Below, one piece after another: positions 21,601-30,623 of a stretch of 64,000 nucleotides of DNA (the stretch's first letter is position 1; every line of letters begins with the position of its first letter). A model generated the notes under the pieces. It did no database searches. It was not told where the DNA came from and was given only the letters and a program-made list of their open reading frames with translations. Where the stretch lies: the NCBI RefSeq assembly GCF_022678645.1, contig NZ_JALBWV010000009.1, positions 1 through 64,000 on the forward strand, given 5' to 3'. Source of the DNA: Saccharopolyspora soli (GTDB taxonomy: Bacteria > Actinomycetota > Actinomycetes > Mycobacteriales > Pseudonocardiaceae). The position numbers and the translations under genes were made by a program.

Positions 21601-22566
21601 TCAACGAGCCGCGGCGAGGGACAGCGCGAAGTCGCCCGCGTCGTCGAGCCACCAACGGTGCAGCTCGAAGCCCGCCGCCGAGAGCTCGTCGCGAACCCGC
21701 TCGCGCCGGAACTTCGCCGAGATCTCGGTGCGGATCTCCTCGCCCGCGGCGAACTCGACGGTCAGCGCCAGCTCCGCCAGCTGGACCCGCATCGGTCTCG
21801 CGGCCCGCAGCCGCATCTCGATCCACTCCTGCTCGGCGTTCCACAACGCCACGTGCTGGAACTGCTCGGGAACGAAGTCGGCACCGAGCTCGCGGTTGAG
21901 CACCCGCAGGACGTTCCGGTTGAACTCCGCTGTCACGCCCTGCGCGTCGTCGTAGGCGCGGACCAGCCGTTGCCGGTCTTTGACCAGATCGGTGCCCAGC
22001 AGCAACCACTCGCCCGGCTGCAAGGCCGCCCGCACCGCCGCGAAGAACTCCGCGCGCTCGGCGGGCAGCAGGTTTCCGATCGTGCCACCGAGAAACGCGA
22101 CCAGCCGCCCGGTGCCCGCGTGCAGGGCGCTCAGTCCGCTGGTGAAGTCGTCGACTACGCCGCTGACCCGCAGTTCCGGGTAGTCGAGCGCGATCGCCTC
22201 CACCGCCGCGCGCAGCGCGGCGCCCGACACGTCCAGCGGCACGAATCGTTGCAGCGTCTGGTGCTTTCGCAACGCGTCGAGCAGCAGCCGGGTCTTCTCC
22301 GACGATCCGGATCCGAGCTCGACCAGGGTGGCCGCGCCGGTGACCTCGGCGATCTCCAGCGCGCGCTGGGACAGGATCTGCTGCTCGGCGCGGGTCTGGT
22401 AGTACTCCGGCAGGGCGGTGATCTGCTCGAACAGGTCGCTGCCGACCGCGTCGTAGAACCACTTGGGCGACAACCACTTCGGACTGTCGGTCAAGCCCGC
22501 GCGGACATCGGCGCGCAACTCGCGGGCCGCGTCGGCCTCGGTGAATCGGATGATCAGTTCCGGCAC
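21601..22566 (-). CDS. egtD: L-histidine N-alpha-methyltransferase EgtD
   Basis: A 321-residue SAM-dependent methyltransferase that trimethylates histidine to hercynine, the first step of ergothioneine synthesis. SAM-binding motif LVELGSGSSEKTRLLLDAL (about residues 82-100), LPEYYQTRAEQQIL and FLGGTIGNLLPAERAEF are typical of EgtD; the length matches (about 320). The GTG start is supported by GGAGG 7 nt upstream. Last gene of the minus-strand egtA-B-C-D order, separated from egtC by 145 bp of non-coding DNA, which is longer than the other gaps and could hold an extra promoter. Confidence 0.95.
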   Translation of the reverse strand: MPELIIRFTEADAARELRADVRAGLTDSPKWLSPKWFYDAVGSDLFEQITALPEYYQTRAEQQILSQRALEIAEVTGAATLVELGSGSSEKTRLLLDALRKHQTLQRFVPLDVSGAALRAAVEAIALDYPELRVSGVVDDFTSGLSALHAGTGRLVAFLGGTIGNLLPAERAEFFAAVRAALQPGEWLLLGTDLVKDRQRLVRAYDDAQGVTAEFNRNVLRVLNRELGADFVPEQFQHVALWNAEQEWIEMRLRAARPMRVQLAELALTVEFAAGEEIRTEISAKFRRERVRDELSAAGFELHRWWLDDAGDFALSLAAAR

Positions 22567-22711
22567 TGTTCCGCCTCCAGTCCCGCCTCTCCGCGATTCA
22601 CAGTGGTGGTTGCGTCCATACGAATCTCGCGTTTCGTGGTTTCTTGTGGCTGGTTTTCGTCACGGTCCCCTGAGGTGCGGTTGCGGAGCACTGACGTTGA
22701 CACAGGGCTAC

Positions 22712-23470
22712 TCACGGTTGGTCCACTCCCGGCAATGACGTCACCTGCACGGCTTCCGGGTCCGCGACCAGTAGGCAGCGGTCCGGGATTTCCACCCACC
22801 CGTCCGCAGCGCCGAACCGCTCGGAGGCCACCGTCACCGAGGCGTCCCCGTGGCGCACCCAGAGGGAATGCGTCCAGGTGGTGGCGATCAGCCGAGCGCC
22901 ATCGGTGAGCAGCAGGTTCATCCGCGATTCGGGCGCGGCGGCGAGCACTTCGTCCACCAACTCCCGCACCACCGCACCCGGATCGGCGCCCGCAGCCAAC
23001 CGCTGGCGCAGCAGCGCCCACAGCAGGGCCGAATCGGTCGGGGCGGGCAAGGTCAGCAGATCGACGACGTCCAGCCGGGCGGCGAGTTTCGCCACCGAAT
23101 CGGGCCAGCCGGTGATCCGGCCATTGTGGCTGAACAGCCAGGTGCCGTCGGTGAACGGAGCGCACGCGTCCGACACCACCGGCATGCCGACGGTCGCCGA
23201 GCGCACCGCCGCGACCACCGCGCCGCTGTGCAGGTCTTCGGCGGTCTGCTGGAACGATCCGTCCGTCCACATCGGAACCGCCGCCCGGTACCTGGCCGGG
23301 CCGGAGCCGTCGGACCGGTACCAGCCGACCCCGAAGCCGTCGGCGTTGATCGTGCCCGCGCCGCGCATGTCCTCGGGCGCCCACGATTGCTCCAGCAGCG
23401 AATGCGCCGGTTCCAGCAGCAGTTCGGCCAACGAGACCACGGGCCCCAGATATCCCACGTGCCGACACAT
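22712..23470 (-). CDS. egtC: gamma-glutamyl-hercynylcysteine sulfoxide amidohydrolase EgtC
   Basis: A 252-residue class II glutamine-amidotransferase-type hydrolase. The N-terminal nucleophile is Cys2 (MCRHVGYLG), and the FSHNGRI and GFGVGWY motifs are intact. It removes the glutamyl group from gamma-glutamyl-hercynylcysteine sulfoxide. The start must be the ATG at 23470, because Cys2 has to be exposed after Met removal. Only 3 nt separate it from egtB. Confidence 0.94.
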   Translation of the reverse strand: MCRHVGYLGPVVSLAELLLEPAHSLLEQSWAPEDMRGAGTINADGFGVGWYRSDGSGPARYRAAVPMWTDGSFQQTAEDLHSGAVVAAVRSATVGMPVVSDACAPFTDGTWLFSHNGRITGWPDSVAKLAARLDVVDLLTLPAPTDSALLWALLRQRLAAGADPGAVVRELVDEVLAAAPESRMNLLLTDGARLIATTWTHSLWVRHGDASVTVASERFGAADGWVEIPDRCLLVADPEAVQVTSLPGVDQP

Positions 23471-23473
23471 GTG

Positions 23474-24811
23474 TCAGTCGCGCTCCTCGTGTCGTGGCGT
23501 CCGGGCGCAGCGGAACCCGGCGAAGATCTGCCGCCGGATCGGGTAGTCCCAGTTGCGGAAGGTGCCGCGGCAGGCTGCCGCGTCGGTGCCGAACGAGCCA
23601 CCGCGCAACACCTTGTAGTCCGGCCCGAAGAACACCTCGGAGTACTCCCGGTACGGGAAGGCGGAAAATCCCGGATACGGCAGGAAATCCGTGGCGGTCC
23701 ACTCCCACACGTCACCGATGAGCTGCCGCGCGCCGCACGGCGCGGCTCCGTCCGGGTAGGCCCCGGCGGGTGCCGGTTGCAGGTGCCGTTGGCCGAGGTT
23801 GGCGTGTTCGGGCCGTGGATCGTCGTCGCCCCACGGATACCGCCGCGACCGACCGCTGCCCGGATCGAACCGCGCGGCCTTCTCCCACTCCTGCTCGGTG
23901 GGCAACCGCTTGCCCGCCCACGCCGCGTAAGCCTCGGCCTCGTGGAAGCTCACGTGCACCACCGGTTCGCGCTCCGGCACCGGCTCGACGTGGCCGAACC
24001 GGCGGCGCAGCCACCGGTCGCCGTCCCGTCGCCAGAACCGCGGCGCCCGCAGGTCGACCCGCTGCCGGTAGGCCCAACCTGCCTCGCTCCACCAGCGTGG
24101 GTCGTGGTAGCCGCCCGCGTCGATGAACTCCTGGTACGCACCGTTGGTGACCGGGGTGCTGTCGATGAAGAAGTCGTCGACGTGCACCTCGTGGGCCGGT
24201 CGTTCGTTGTCCAACGCCCAGGGTTCGGTGGAGGTCCCCATCGTGAACGTCCCACCGGGGACGAAGACTTCGGGCGGCAGGATGTCCACATTGGATGGTG
24301 GCGGTTCGGCGGCCAGCGCGGGCGGCCCGTCGCGCAACTGGTGGGTGGCCAGCATCGTCTCGTCGTGCTGCTGCTCGTGCTGCACGATCATGCCGAAGGC
24401 GAACGCCTGCTCGACCAGTCGCCGCCCTTCCAGCTGAGTGCGGTCGAGCAGGTCGAAGACCTTCGAGCGCACCGTACCGACGTACTCGCGGGCCTCGGCC
24501 GGGCCCAGCAGCGGCAACTGCGGGCGATCGGCGCGGGCGTGCTGGAAGGCGTCGTAGAGGTCGTCGATGTCCGGGCGGATCGCCGGCGCCCCACCGACAT
24601 CGCGCACCAGCCAGAGCTCCTCCTGGCTGCCGACGTGGGCCAAGTCCCACACCAGCGGCGACATCAGCGGCGAATGCTGCTTCACGAGGTCTTCGTCATC
24701 GACGGAATCGGTCAGCTCGGCGCTGCGCTGCCGGGTGCGCGCCAGCTCGGCGGCCACGTGCGCGCGCAGTTCCTCGATGCCCAAATCTGCCAGGTTCTGG
24801 GTGTTTTCCAC
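23474..24811 (-). CDS. egtB: hercynine oxygenase EgtB (sulfoxide synthase)
   Basis: A roughly 445-residue non-haem iron enzyme that joins hercynine and gamma-glutamylcysteine using O2. An N-terminal DinB domain carries the likely iron ligands (His near 59 in VWDLAHVG, and HEQQH near 145-149), and a C-terminal FGE-sulfatase domain holds VFVPGGTFTMG, ERPAHEV, LPTEQEWEKAARF and FRNWDYPIRRQIFAGFRCAR. Two GTG codons are adjacent; the second (24811) is preferred because GGAGG (24817-24821) lies 5 nt from it and only 2 nt from the first (24814). Needs EgtA product as co-substrate, and egtA is 15 nt upstream. Confidence 0.95.
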   Translation of the reverse strand: MENTQNLADLGIEELRAHVAAELARTRQRSAELTDSVDDEDLVKQHSPLMSPLVWDLAHVGSQEELWLVRDVGGAPAIRPDIDDLYDAFQHARADRPQLPLLGPAEAREYVGTVRSKVFDLLDRTQLEGRRLVEQAFAFGMIVQHEQQHDETMLATHQLRDGPPALAAEPPPSNVDILPPEVFVPGGTFTMGTSTEPWALDNERPAHEVHVDDFFIDSTPVTNGAYQEFIDAGGYHDPRWWSEAGWAYRQRVDLRAPRFWRRDGDRWLRRRFGHVEPVPEREPVVHVSFHEAEAYAAWAGKRLPTEQEWEKAARFDPGSGRSRRYPWGDDDPRPEHANLGQRHLQPAPAGAYPDGAAPCGARQLIGDVWEWTATDFLPYPGFSAFPYREYSEVFFGPDYKVLRGGSFGTDAAACRGTFRNWDYPIRRQIFAGFRCARTPRHEERD

Positions 24812-24826
24812 CACTACCTCCGGTTT

Positions 24827-26065
24827 TCAGCGGTCGCTGACCGCGGCGAGCCGCCGGGCCACGAATTCCGCCAGTCGGTCCGACAGCCCTGCCGGGCTGT
24901 CCGGTTCCGCCAGGTGTCGGCACGCCAGGTCGAACACGTCGCGGGCGCTGCGCGCCAATGCCCGGTCGAGCAGTCCGTGCCGCGCGGCGTGCACCCAGCG
25001 GCCGTTCGCCGGGGCCGTCACCGCCAATACTTCATCCACAGTGGACTCGTCGCGGAACAGTGCGATCAGCGCCCCGGCTGGCAGCATCCAGTCCTGGCCG
25101 GGCTGCGCGTCGAGGTAGCGGACCTCCAGGTAGCCACGGGGCCGCACCGGCGGGAACACCGTGGTCAGGTGGTAGTCGAGGTCGTCGCGGGTGGGCGGTT
25201 CCGGCAGCGCGCCGTGGATCCACTCGGCGAAGCTGACGCCGCTGGGCGCGGTCCAGTCCTCGCCGTCGCGGCGCAGGCACACCAGCGAGGTGTCGAGCAC
25301 CCGCTTGGCCCAGCCCCCGGCGGGATCGGCCGTGATCGGGCCGGGCCGGGTGCGCGGCGGATCGGTGCGCAGCAGCGCGCGGGTGCGGGTGGACACCCAG
25401 CCGGTGCGTTCGCCGAACAGCTGCGGCGAGTTCGCGAACATCGCCAACATCACCGGCCCCAGCGCGTGCAGCGCCGCCCAGCGCGCGGCGACGCGGTGCG
25501 GTTGACCCGCGTCGAGGCAGACCTGGACCCCAGCGGTGCTGCACATCATCAACCGCCCGTCCAGACCGATGCGGTCGAAGGCGGTCTCCATCGCGGCGTA
25601 GCGCGGCACCCGCAGGATTCGCCTCGGGTATCGCCACGGATCGGTGCCCTGGTCGCCGAGCACCAGCCCGGCGGTGCGCAACCGGCGCTCGACGTACTCG
25701 GCATCGGCGGCGACGACGCTGAACAGCGATCGCATGGAAGTGGTGGGAAGACTGGAGACCTCGACCTGGCCGCCGGGTTCGACGGTGAGCACCGAGCCGT
25801 TGGGCAATCGGCGGTGCGGGCTGTCCGGGACCAGGGAGCGTGGTGCGTGCGGGCCGAGCGCCGCGATCAACGTCGCGGCATCCAACGGCCGAGCAGGGTC
25901 GTCGAAGTGGTGCACGGTCCATTCGAGTTCGATGCCGAGCAACCTCGGTGGGCCGTGCTTGAAGCACACCGACGCGACGTAAGCCTCAGCCTCCGCCCGG
26001 GTGCGGACCCGAGAAGTCGGAAAATCAGCGGCTGCAGGATCGGTCGATACGGGCAAAAGGATCAC
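24827..26065 (-). CDS. egtA: glutamate-cysteine ligase EgtA
   Basis: A 412-residue GCS2-type ligase making gamma-glutamylcysteine for ergothioneine assembly. GIELEWTVHHF (about residues 43-53), LTVEPGGQVEVSSLP (about 92-106), FANSPQLFGERTGW and YLEVRYLDAQPG are conserved motifs of the EgtA/GshA family. GTG start at 26065; the ribosome binding site is weak (AGGCG). First gene of the egt cluster. An EgtE lyase is not encoded in this window. Confidence 0.93.
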   Translation of the reverse strand: MILLPVSTDPAAADFPTSRVRTRAEAEAYVASVCFKHGPPRLLGIELEWTVHHFDDPARPLDAATLIAALGPHAPRSLVPDSPHRRLPNGSVLTVEPGGQVEVSSLPTTSMRSLFSVVAADAEYVERRLRTAGLVLGDQGTDPWRYPRRILRVPRYAAMETAFDRIGLDGRLMMCSTAGVQVCLDAGQPHRVAARWAALHALGPVMLAMFANSPQLFGERTGWVSTRTRALLRTDPPRTRPGPITADPAGGWAKRVLDTSLVCLRRDGEDWTAPSGVSFAEWIHGALPEPPTRDDLDYHLTTVFPPVRPRGYLEVRYLDAQPGQDWMLPAGALIALFRDESTVDEVLAVTAPANGRWVHAARHGLLDRALARSARDVFDLACRHLAEPDSPAGLSDRLAEFVARRLAAVSDR

Positions 26066-26180
26066 CGCCTGTTATTGGCCGAGTTTCGACGCTACCTCGG
26101 GCCCCCGACGGTCGCGACCCTTGTTCTTGATCCCCCGAGTTGCTACGAGGTTTACTGTTATCAAACTCATTTCGTTGCGG

Positions 26181-26202
26181 TACCGCGGTTCACCCCGCGG
26201 TA
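26181..26202. promoter_or_regulatory. GC palindrome upstream of the AcnR-like gene
   Basis: TACCGCGG (26181-26188) and CCGCGGTA (26195-26202) form an 8-bp perfect inverted repeat over TTCACC. It lies 67 nt before the TetR ATG, in the divergent egtA/TetR region. It may be an operator or a short hairpin. Confidence 0.45.
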
Positions 26203-26215
26203 GGGACGTGGCCAG

Positions 26216-26231
26216 CAAAACGTACGTACGG
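26216..26231 (+). promoter_or_regulatory. candidate AcnR-type operator
   Basis: CAAAACGTACGTACGG differs at two positions from the CAGNACnnncGTACTG motif described for AcnR in corynebacteria, as I recall it. It is centred 45 nt before the TetR start, where an autorepressing site is expected. Confidence 0.5.
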
Positions 26232-26268
26232 ATTGCATTGAGTCGGACCCGCCTGGGACGATCGGGAG

Positions 26269-26859
26269 ATGCCTCGGGTCAGCCAGGACCACCTCGACGC
26301 CCGGCGCCGTCAGATCCTCGACGGTTCCCGGTCTTGCTTCGCGCGCTTCGGCTACGAAGGCGCGACCGTGCGACGGCTGGAAGAAGCGACCGGACTCTCC
26401 CGCGGTGCGATCTTCCACCACTTCAAGGACAAGGAATCGCTGTTCCTCGCACTGGCCGAGGACGACGCGACCCGGATGGCCGACGTGGTGGCCGAGCAGG
26501 GTCTCGTGCAGGTAATGCGCAACCTGCTTGAACACCCCGGCGACGGCCGCAGCCACACCCCCGGCGCCGACTGGCTCGGCACCCGGCTGGAGGTGTCCCG
26601 GCGGCTGCGCACCGACCACGAGTTCCGGCAGCGTTGGGCGCAACGCTCCGAACAGCTGACCGCCGCCACCCGCGCCCGCCTGCAGTGGCAGCGCGACGCG
26701 GGCAACCTCCGCGACGACGTCTCCGTGGACGTGCTGACCGCATACCTCGAACTGGTGCTGGAAGGTCTCGTGTCGCACCTCGCGATGGGCCTGCCCGCCG
26801 AACACCTCAGCGCGGTGCTGAACGTGGTCGAGGAGAGCGTCCGCCGCCACCGCCAATGA
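26269..26859 (+). CDS. TetR-family regulator, AcnR-like
   Basis: A 196-residue TetR regulator. The N-terminal MPRVSQDHLDARRRQILDG and the helix-turn-helix with TVRRLEEATGLSRGAIFHHFKDKE (about residues 32-55) are very like AcnR, the aconitase repressor of corynebacteria and mycobacteria. The C-terminal ligand domain is shorter in conservation. The ATG at 26269 has little ribosome-binding sequence before it, so a leaderless transcript is possible. In relatives this gene follows acn; aconitase is not in this window, so it has moved or is an AcnR-type paralogue. Confidence 0.8.
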   Translation: MPRVSQDHLDARRRQILDGSRSCFARFGYEGATVRRLEEATGLSRGAIFHHFKDKESLFLALAEDDATRMADVVAEQGLVQVMRNLLEHPGDGRSHTPGADWLGTRLEVSRRLRTDHEFRQRWAQRSEQLTAATRARLQWQRDAGNLRDDVSVDVLTAYLELVLEGLVSHLAMGLPAEHLSAVLNVVEESVRRHRQ

Positions 26860-26940
26860 TCCCCGGTGCGCACACCACTGCGGTACTCGGCGTAATCTCA
26901 CTACCGCAAACGGACGAGCACGAAGGAGCCTCGGGGCGCC

Positions 26941-29019
26941 ATGTGGAGCGAGTGGTGGAACCGCTTCCTCGCCTCTGATCCGGCGCTGCGCCGACTGCGC
27001 ACCGCCACGCGCGTGACGCTCGCGGTCGCCCTCACCCTCGCGATCATGCTGCCGGTGCTGTCGTGGTGGGGGCAGTCCCTGCCACTGGCGCTGATCGGTG
27101 CCGTGGTGGCGATCAACTCCTCGCTCGGCATCAACGACCGGGACCGGCGGCAGCAGCAGATCACCAACCTGCTGATGCCGTTGCCGACCACGTTCGCGCT
27201 GCTGCTGTCGATCCTCACCGCGTCGTGGCCGCTGGTGCACAGCGCGCTGTTCCTCGCGGTGATCTTCACCGCCACCTACATCCGCCGCTTCGGTCCGCGG
27301 TACTTCCCGCTGGGCATGGTCGCGTTCATGGGGTACTTCTTCGCGATGTTCCTGCGCCCGCAGCTACCGCAGCTGCCCGCGCTGGTCGCGGCCGTGGTGA
27401 CCGGGGCGCTGGCAGCGTTCGTGATGCGGTTCCTGGTGCTGCGCGACGATCCCGAAGGTGTGCTCGAACGGGGCCGCCGCACGCTGCGCGCCCAGGTGCA
27501 CGGGCTGCTGCACGCCGTGCGGGACGTCGCCGAGCACCCTGATTCGGCGCAGCGCCGCCGAGCGCTGCACAACCGGTCGGTCCGGCTCAACGAGACGTCG
27601 CTGATGCTGGAGAACACCGTCGGCCAGCTCAGCACCCTCGACGAGGCGGGCCGCGAGCTGCTGCGGCACCACATCCTGGACGTCGAACTCGCCGCCGAGA
27701 ACCTGCTCACCCCGCTGATGCGACTGGTCGACCACCCCAGCGGCGGCGACACCGTGCCGCGGGCGATCAGCGCCCTTCTCGCGGTGCTGCAAACGGATCC
27801 GCAGGAAGTCCGGGAGGCAACCCGGCTGGTCGCGGAACGGATCGAGCAGCAGGGTTCGGTGCAGATCGCGATGGCGGTCCGGCGGCTGGGTGCCGGACTG
27901 GCGGATCTGGCCAACGCGACCGGCGAACTCGGCACGCACCCGACCGCGATGCCCCCAGAACCGCGTGCCGAAGCCGCACCCGAAGCCGAGACCGGGCTGC
28001 GGCGTCCCGAGGTGCGGATGGCCATCCAGGTCACCTGCGCGGCAGCACTGGCGATCATCTTCGGTCAGCTGGCCTCGCCGAACCGCTGGTACTGGGCGGT
28101 GATCACCGCGTTCGTCGTGTTCATCAGCACCAACAGCCGCGGCGAACTGCTGGTCCGGGCGTGGCAGCGCACCGCGGGCACCATGCTCGGCGTGGTGGCG
28201 GGCATCCTGGTCGCCGCGCAGATCTCCGGCAACGAACCTGCCGAGATCGCGATGATCCTGGCCTGCGTGTTCCTGGGCTTCTACTTCACCGGTTACTCGT
28301 ACGCGATGATGACGTTCTTCATCACCACGCTGCTCGGCGTGCTTTACGGCATCCTGGGCACCTTCAACGTCTCAGTGCTGGAAACCCGCTTGTGGGAGAC
28401 CGCGATAGGCGCGGCGGCTGGCGTAGTGGCCGCGGTGTTCGTGCTGCCCACCCGCACCCGGCACTTGGTGCGCACCAACATCCAGGAGTTCCTGTTGTCG
28501 CTGCGGGACTTCCTGCGCGGCACGGGCACCGAGATCAGCGAGCACGGCACGGTCACCGGAGCGCAGGAGTCGATGCGCGCCCTCGACGACGGGCTGCAGC
28601 AGGTGATCAACAGCGCCAAGCCGCTGACCAACTACCGGTTGCGGTCCCGACGCAGCCAGGTCCACCGGTCGGTGGCGATGCTCAGCGGCACCGCCTACTA
28701 CGTGCGCAATCTGGCGGTGGCGCTGTCGGCCACTGTGGACATGGTCGACGACGACACCCGGAACCGGTTGGCCGAACTGCTGTGGGCGCTGGCCGATGCG
28801 GTGGAGTCGATGACCGACGAGGCCCAGGTGAGCTTCGACGCCGCGATCACCTCGGCGCAGCGCACGGCTGACGCGTTGCACGACATCGCCGAATCGCTGC
28901 CCGACGGCCCGACCTCGCTGCACCGCAGCATCCGCTGGCTGGACCGCACCAAGCAAGTCGTCGAAGACCTGGCCCGCGAACTCGGCGCGGCAGCACCCGA
29001 AAAACAGCCCGTCGGTTGA
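26941..29019 (+). CDS. FUSC-family membrane protein (aromatic acid exporter-like)
   Basis: A 692-residue protein with two blocks of about six membrane helices (residues about 22-155 and 355-500) separated and followed by helical soluble regions, the layout of the FUSC/AaeB/YccS family. It probably exports aromatic or other organic acids. The ATG at 26941 is preceded by AAGGAGCC. It follows the TetR gene by 81 bp and may be regulated by it. Substrate unknown. Confidence 0.8.
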   Translation: MWSEWWNRFLASDPALRRLRTATRVTLAVALTLAIMLPVLSWWGQSLPLALIGAVVAINSSLGINDRDRRQQQITNLLMPLPTTFALLLSILTASWPLVHSALFLAVIFTATYIRRFGPRYFPLGMVAFMGYFFAMFLRPQLPQLPALVAAVVTGALAAFVMRFLVLRDDPEGVLERGRRTLRAQVHGLLHAVRDVAEHPDSAQRRRALHNRSVRLNETSLMLENTVGQLSTLDEAGRELLRHHILDVELAAENLLTPLMRLVDHPSGGDTVPRAISALLAVLQTDPQEVREATRLVAERIEQQGSVQIAMAVRRLGAGLADLANATGELGTHPTAMPPEPRAEAAPEAETGLRRPEVRMAIQVTCAAALAIIFGQLASPNRWYWAVITAFVVFISTNSRGELLVRAWQRTAGTMLGVVAGILVAAQISGNEPAEIAMILACVFLGFYFTGYSYAMMTFFITTLLGVLYGILGTFNVSVLETRLWETAIGAAAGVVAAVFVLPTRTRHLVRTNIQEFLLSLRDFLRGTGTEISEHGTVTGAQESMRALDDGLQQVINSAKPLTNYRLRSRRSQVHRSVAMLSGTAYYVRNLAVALSATVDMVDDDTRNRLAELLWALADAVESMTDEAQVSFDAAITSAQRTADALHDIAESLPDGPTSLHRSIRWLDRTKQVVEDLARELGAAAPEKQPVG

Positions 29020-29125
29020 CCTTCCTGGTCCGGCGCGCAGGCCAGGAGATCCGAATTGGACCGCGACACCGGGGCCACCGGATGATTACCTTCGCGATGC
29101 TGAACCGACCACATCGAACTCCGAG

Positions 29126-30514
29126 GTGCCCGCGTTGGACCCGAATCTCGCCGCCGATCTCGCCCGACTGCCCGAGTTGCTCGACGACGCTCGGCGATTT
29201 GCGGTCGAAGTGCTGGCCGGGATCGCGGACCGGCCCGCCGCGGTCGCGCCCGAACACCGGGCACCTGCCCCACTCCCGGATCGCGGAGCGGGAGCCGACG
29301 GTGCGCTCAACCAGTTCCGGGAACGTTGGGCGCCGGGCTTCTCGGGCAGTGCAGGACCTCGGTACCTCGGGTTCGTCACCGGCGGCGCGACTCCGGCTTC
29401 CGTCGCTGGCGACTGGCTGACCAGCGCGTTCGACCAGAACGTGGTGGTCAGCACCGACTCGGCGGCACCGGATCTGGAACGCGAGGCGGTCGGCTGGTTG
29501 CGCGAGCTTTTCGGGCTGAGCGCGGCGCACGACGGCGCGTTCGTCACCGGCGCGACGATGTCCAACCTCGTCGGCCTGGCCATCGCCCGCGAGTGGGTCG
29601 GTGAGCGGCTCGGCGTTTCGGTGGCGCAGGACGGCGTCGCGGCGCTGGGGAACCTGCCGGTGCTTTCCGGCAGTCCGCACTCGAGTGTCTACAAGGCACT
29701 CGCGATGCTCGGCCTGGGCCGCGGTTGTGTTCGCGAGTTGGCCACGATGGCCGGGCGGGAGGCGGTCGACGTCGATCGGCTCGCGGCGGAACTCGCCGCG
29801 CTGGACGGTCGGCCCGCCATCGTGGTGGCCAACGCGGGCACCGTGAACACCGTGGACTTCGACGATCTGCGGGCGATCTCGGCGCTGCGCAAGCGATATC
29901 CGTTCTGGCTGCATGTGGACGCTGCCTTCGGGGGATTTGCGGCGTTGTCCCCGCAGCACGCCGACCTCGTCGCCGGAATCGACGAAGCCGACTCGGTGTG
30001 CGTCGACCTGCACAAGTGGCTGAACGTGCCCTACGACAGCGCCGTCCAGTTCACCCGCCGCCGGGACCTGCAGGTGCGCATCTTCCAGAACGCCGCCGCA
30101 TACCTGGGCCTGCCCACCGACAATCCGGACTTCGTGCACCTCACACCGGAGAGTTCCCGTCGGCTGCGGGCCCTCCCGGCCTGGTTCACGCTCGCCGCCT
30201 ACGGGCGGCAGGGGCATCGCGAGATCGTCGAGCGCGACATCGCGCTGGCCTGCGAACTCGGTGACCGGATCGCCGAACTGCCGCGCCTGCGGCTGCTGGC
30301 CCCGGTGCGCCTCAACGTCGTCTGCTTCACCCTCGCCGAGGATCCCAGCGCGGCACGAATCGACGCGCTCGCCCGCGCAATTTCCGAATCCGGCGAATCG
30401 TTCCTAACGCCAACCGTCTACAAGGGAACACCCGGACTGCGCGCCGCATTCAGCAACTGGCGCACCACTAATTCGGACACCATGCGCATTGTGGACATTT
30501 TGCGGTCGCTGTGA
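29126..30514 (+). CDS. PLP-dependent amino acid decarboxylase family protein
   Basis: A 462-residue group II decarboxylase-like enzyme (aromatic L-amino acid/glutamate decarboxylase superfamily). The PLP lysine is in DLHKWLNVPYDSA and HVDAAFGGFA carries the ring-stacking and pyridine-binding Asp. The GATMSNLVGLAIARE segment also fits. It could decarboxylate an aromatic amino acid, but the substrate cannot be read from the sequence. GTG start, weak Shine-Dalgarno; no coupled partner, although the amino acid-related aminopeptidase and transporter follow. Confidence 0.82.
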   Translation: MPALDPNLAADLARLPELLDDARRFAVEVLAGIADRPAAVAPEHRAPAPLPDRGAGADGALNQFRERWAPGFSGSAGPRYLGFVTGGATPASVAGDWLTSAFDQNVVVSTDSAAPDLEREAVGWLRELFGLSAAHDGAFVTGATMSNLVGLAIAREWVGERLGVSVAQDGVAALGNLPVLSGSPHSSVYKALAMLGLGRGCVRELATMAGREAVDVDRLAAELAALDGRPAIVVANAGTVNTVDFDDLRAISALRKRYPFWLHVDAAFGGFAALSPQHADLVAGIDEADSVCVDLHKWLNVPYDSAVQFTRRRDLQVRIFQNAAAYLGLPTDNPDFVHLTPESSRRLRALPAWFTLAAYGRQGHREIVERDIALACELGDRIAELPRLRLLAPVRLNVVCFTLAEDPSAARIDALARAISESGESFLTPTVYKGTPGLRAAFSNWRTTNSDTMRIVDILRSL

Positions 30515-30623
30515 AAAGAACCGGCACAGATCCACTGCTGGATACGGTTTTTTCAGCGCTGGGTGGACTGTGGTCGAGCAATTACGCTGCGGACAACCCG
30601 ATCCACCCTGGCGAGGAGGCCCC

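Noticed and set aside
22850-26203. 1117-codon plus-strand frame across the egt cluster
   Set aside because: Gly/Arg/His-rich composition typical of antisense frames in high-GC DNA; the opposite strand carries the complete egtABC genes.
29126-30514. PLP protein as a missing EgtE
   Set aside because: The HVDAAFGG and DLHKWLNVPYDS motifs are those of group II decarboxylases, not of the EgtE C-S lyase.
30489-30623. Upstream in-frame extension of the tripeptidyl aminopeptidase
   Set aside because: The GTG at 30624 has a perfect GAGGAGG and begins a signal peptide; the extra 45 residues have no support.
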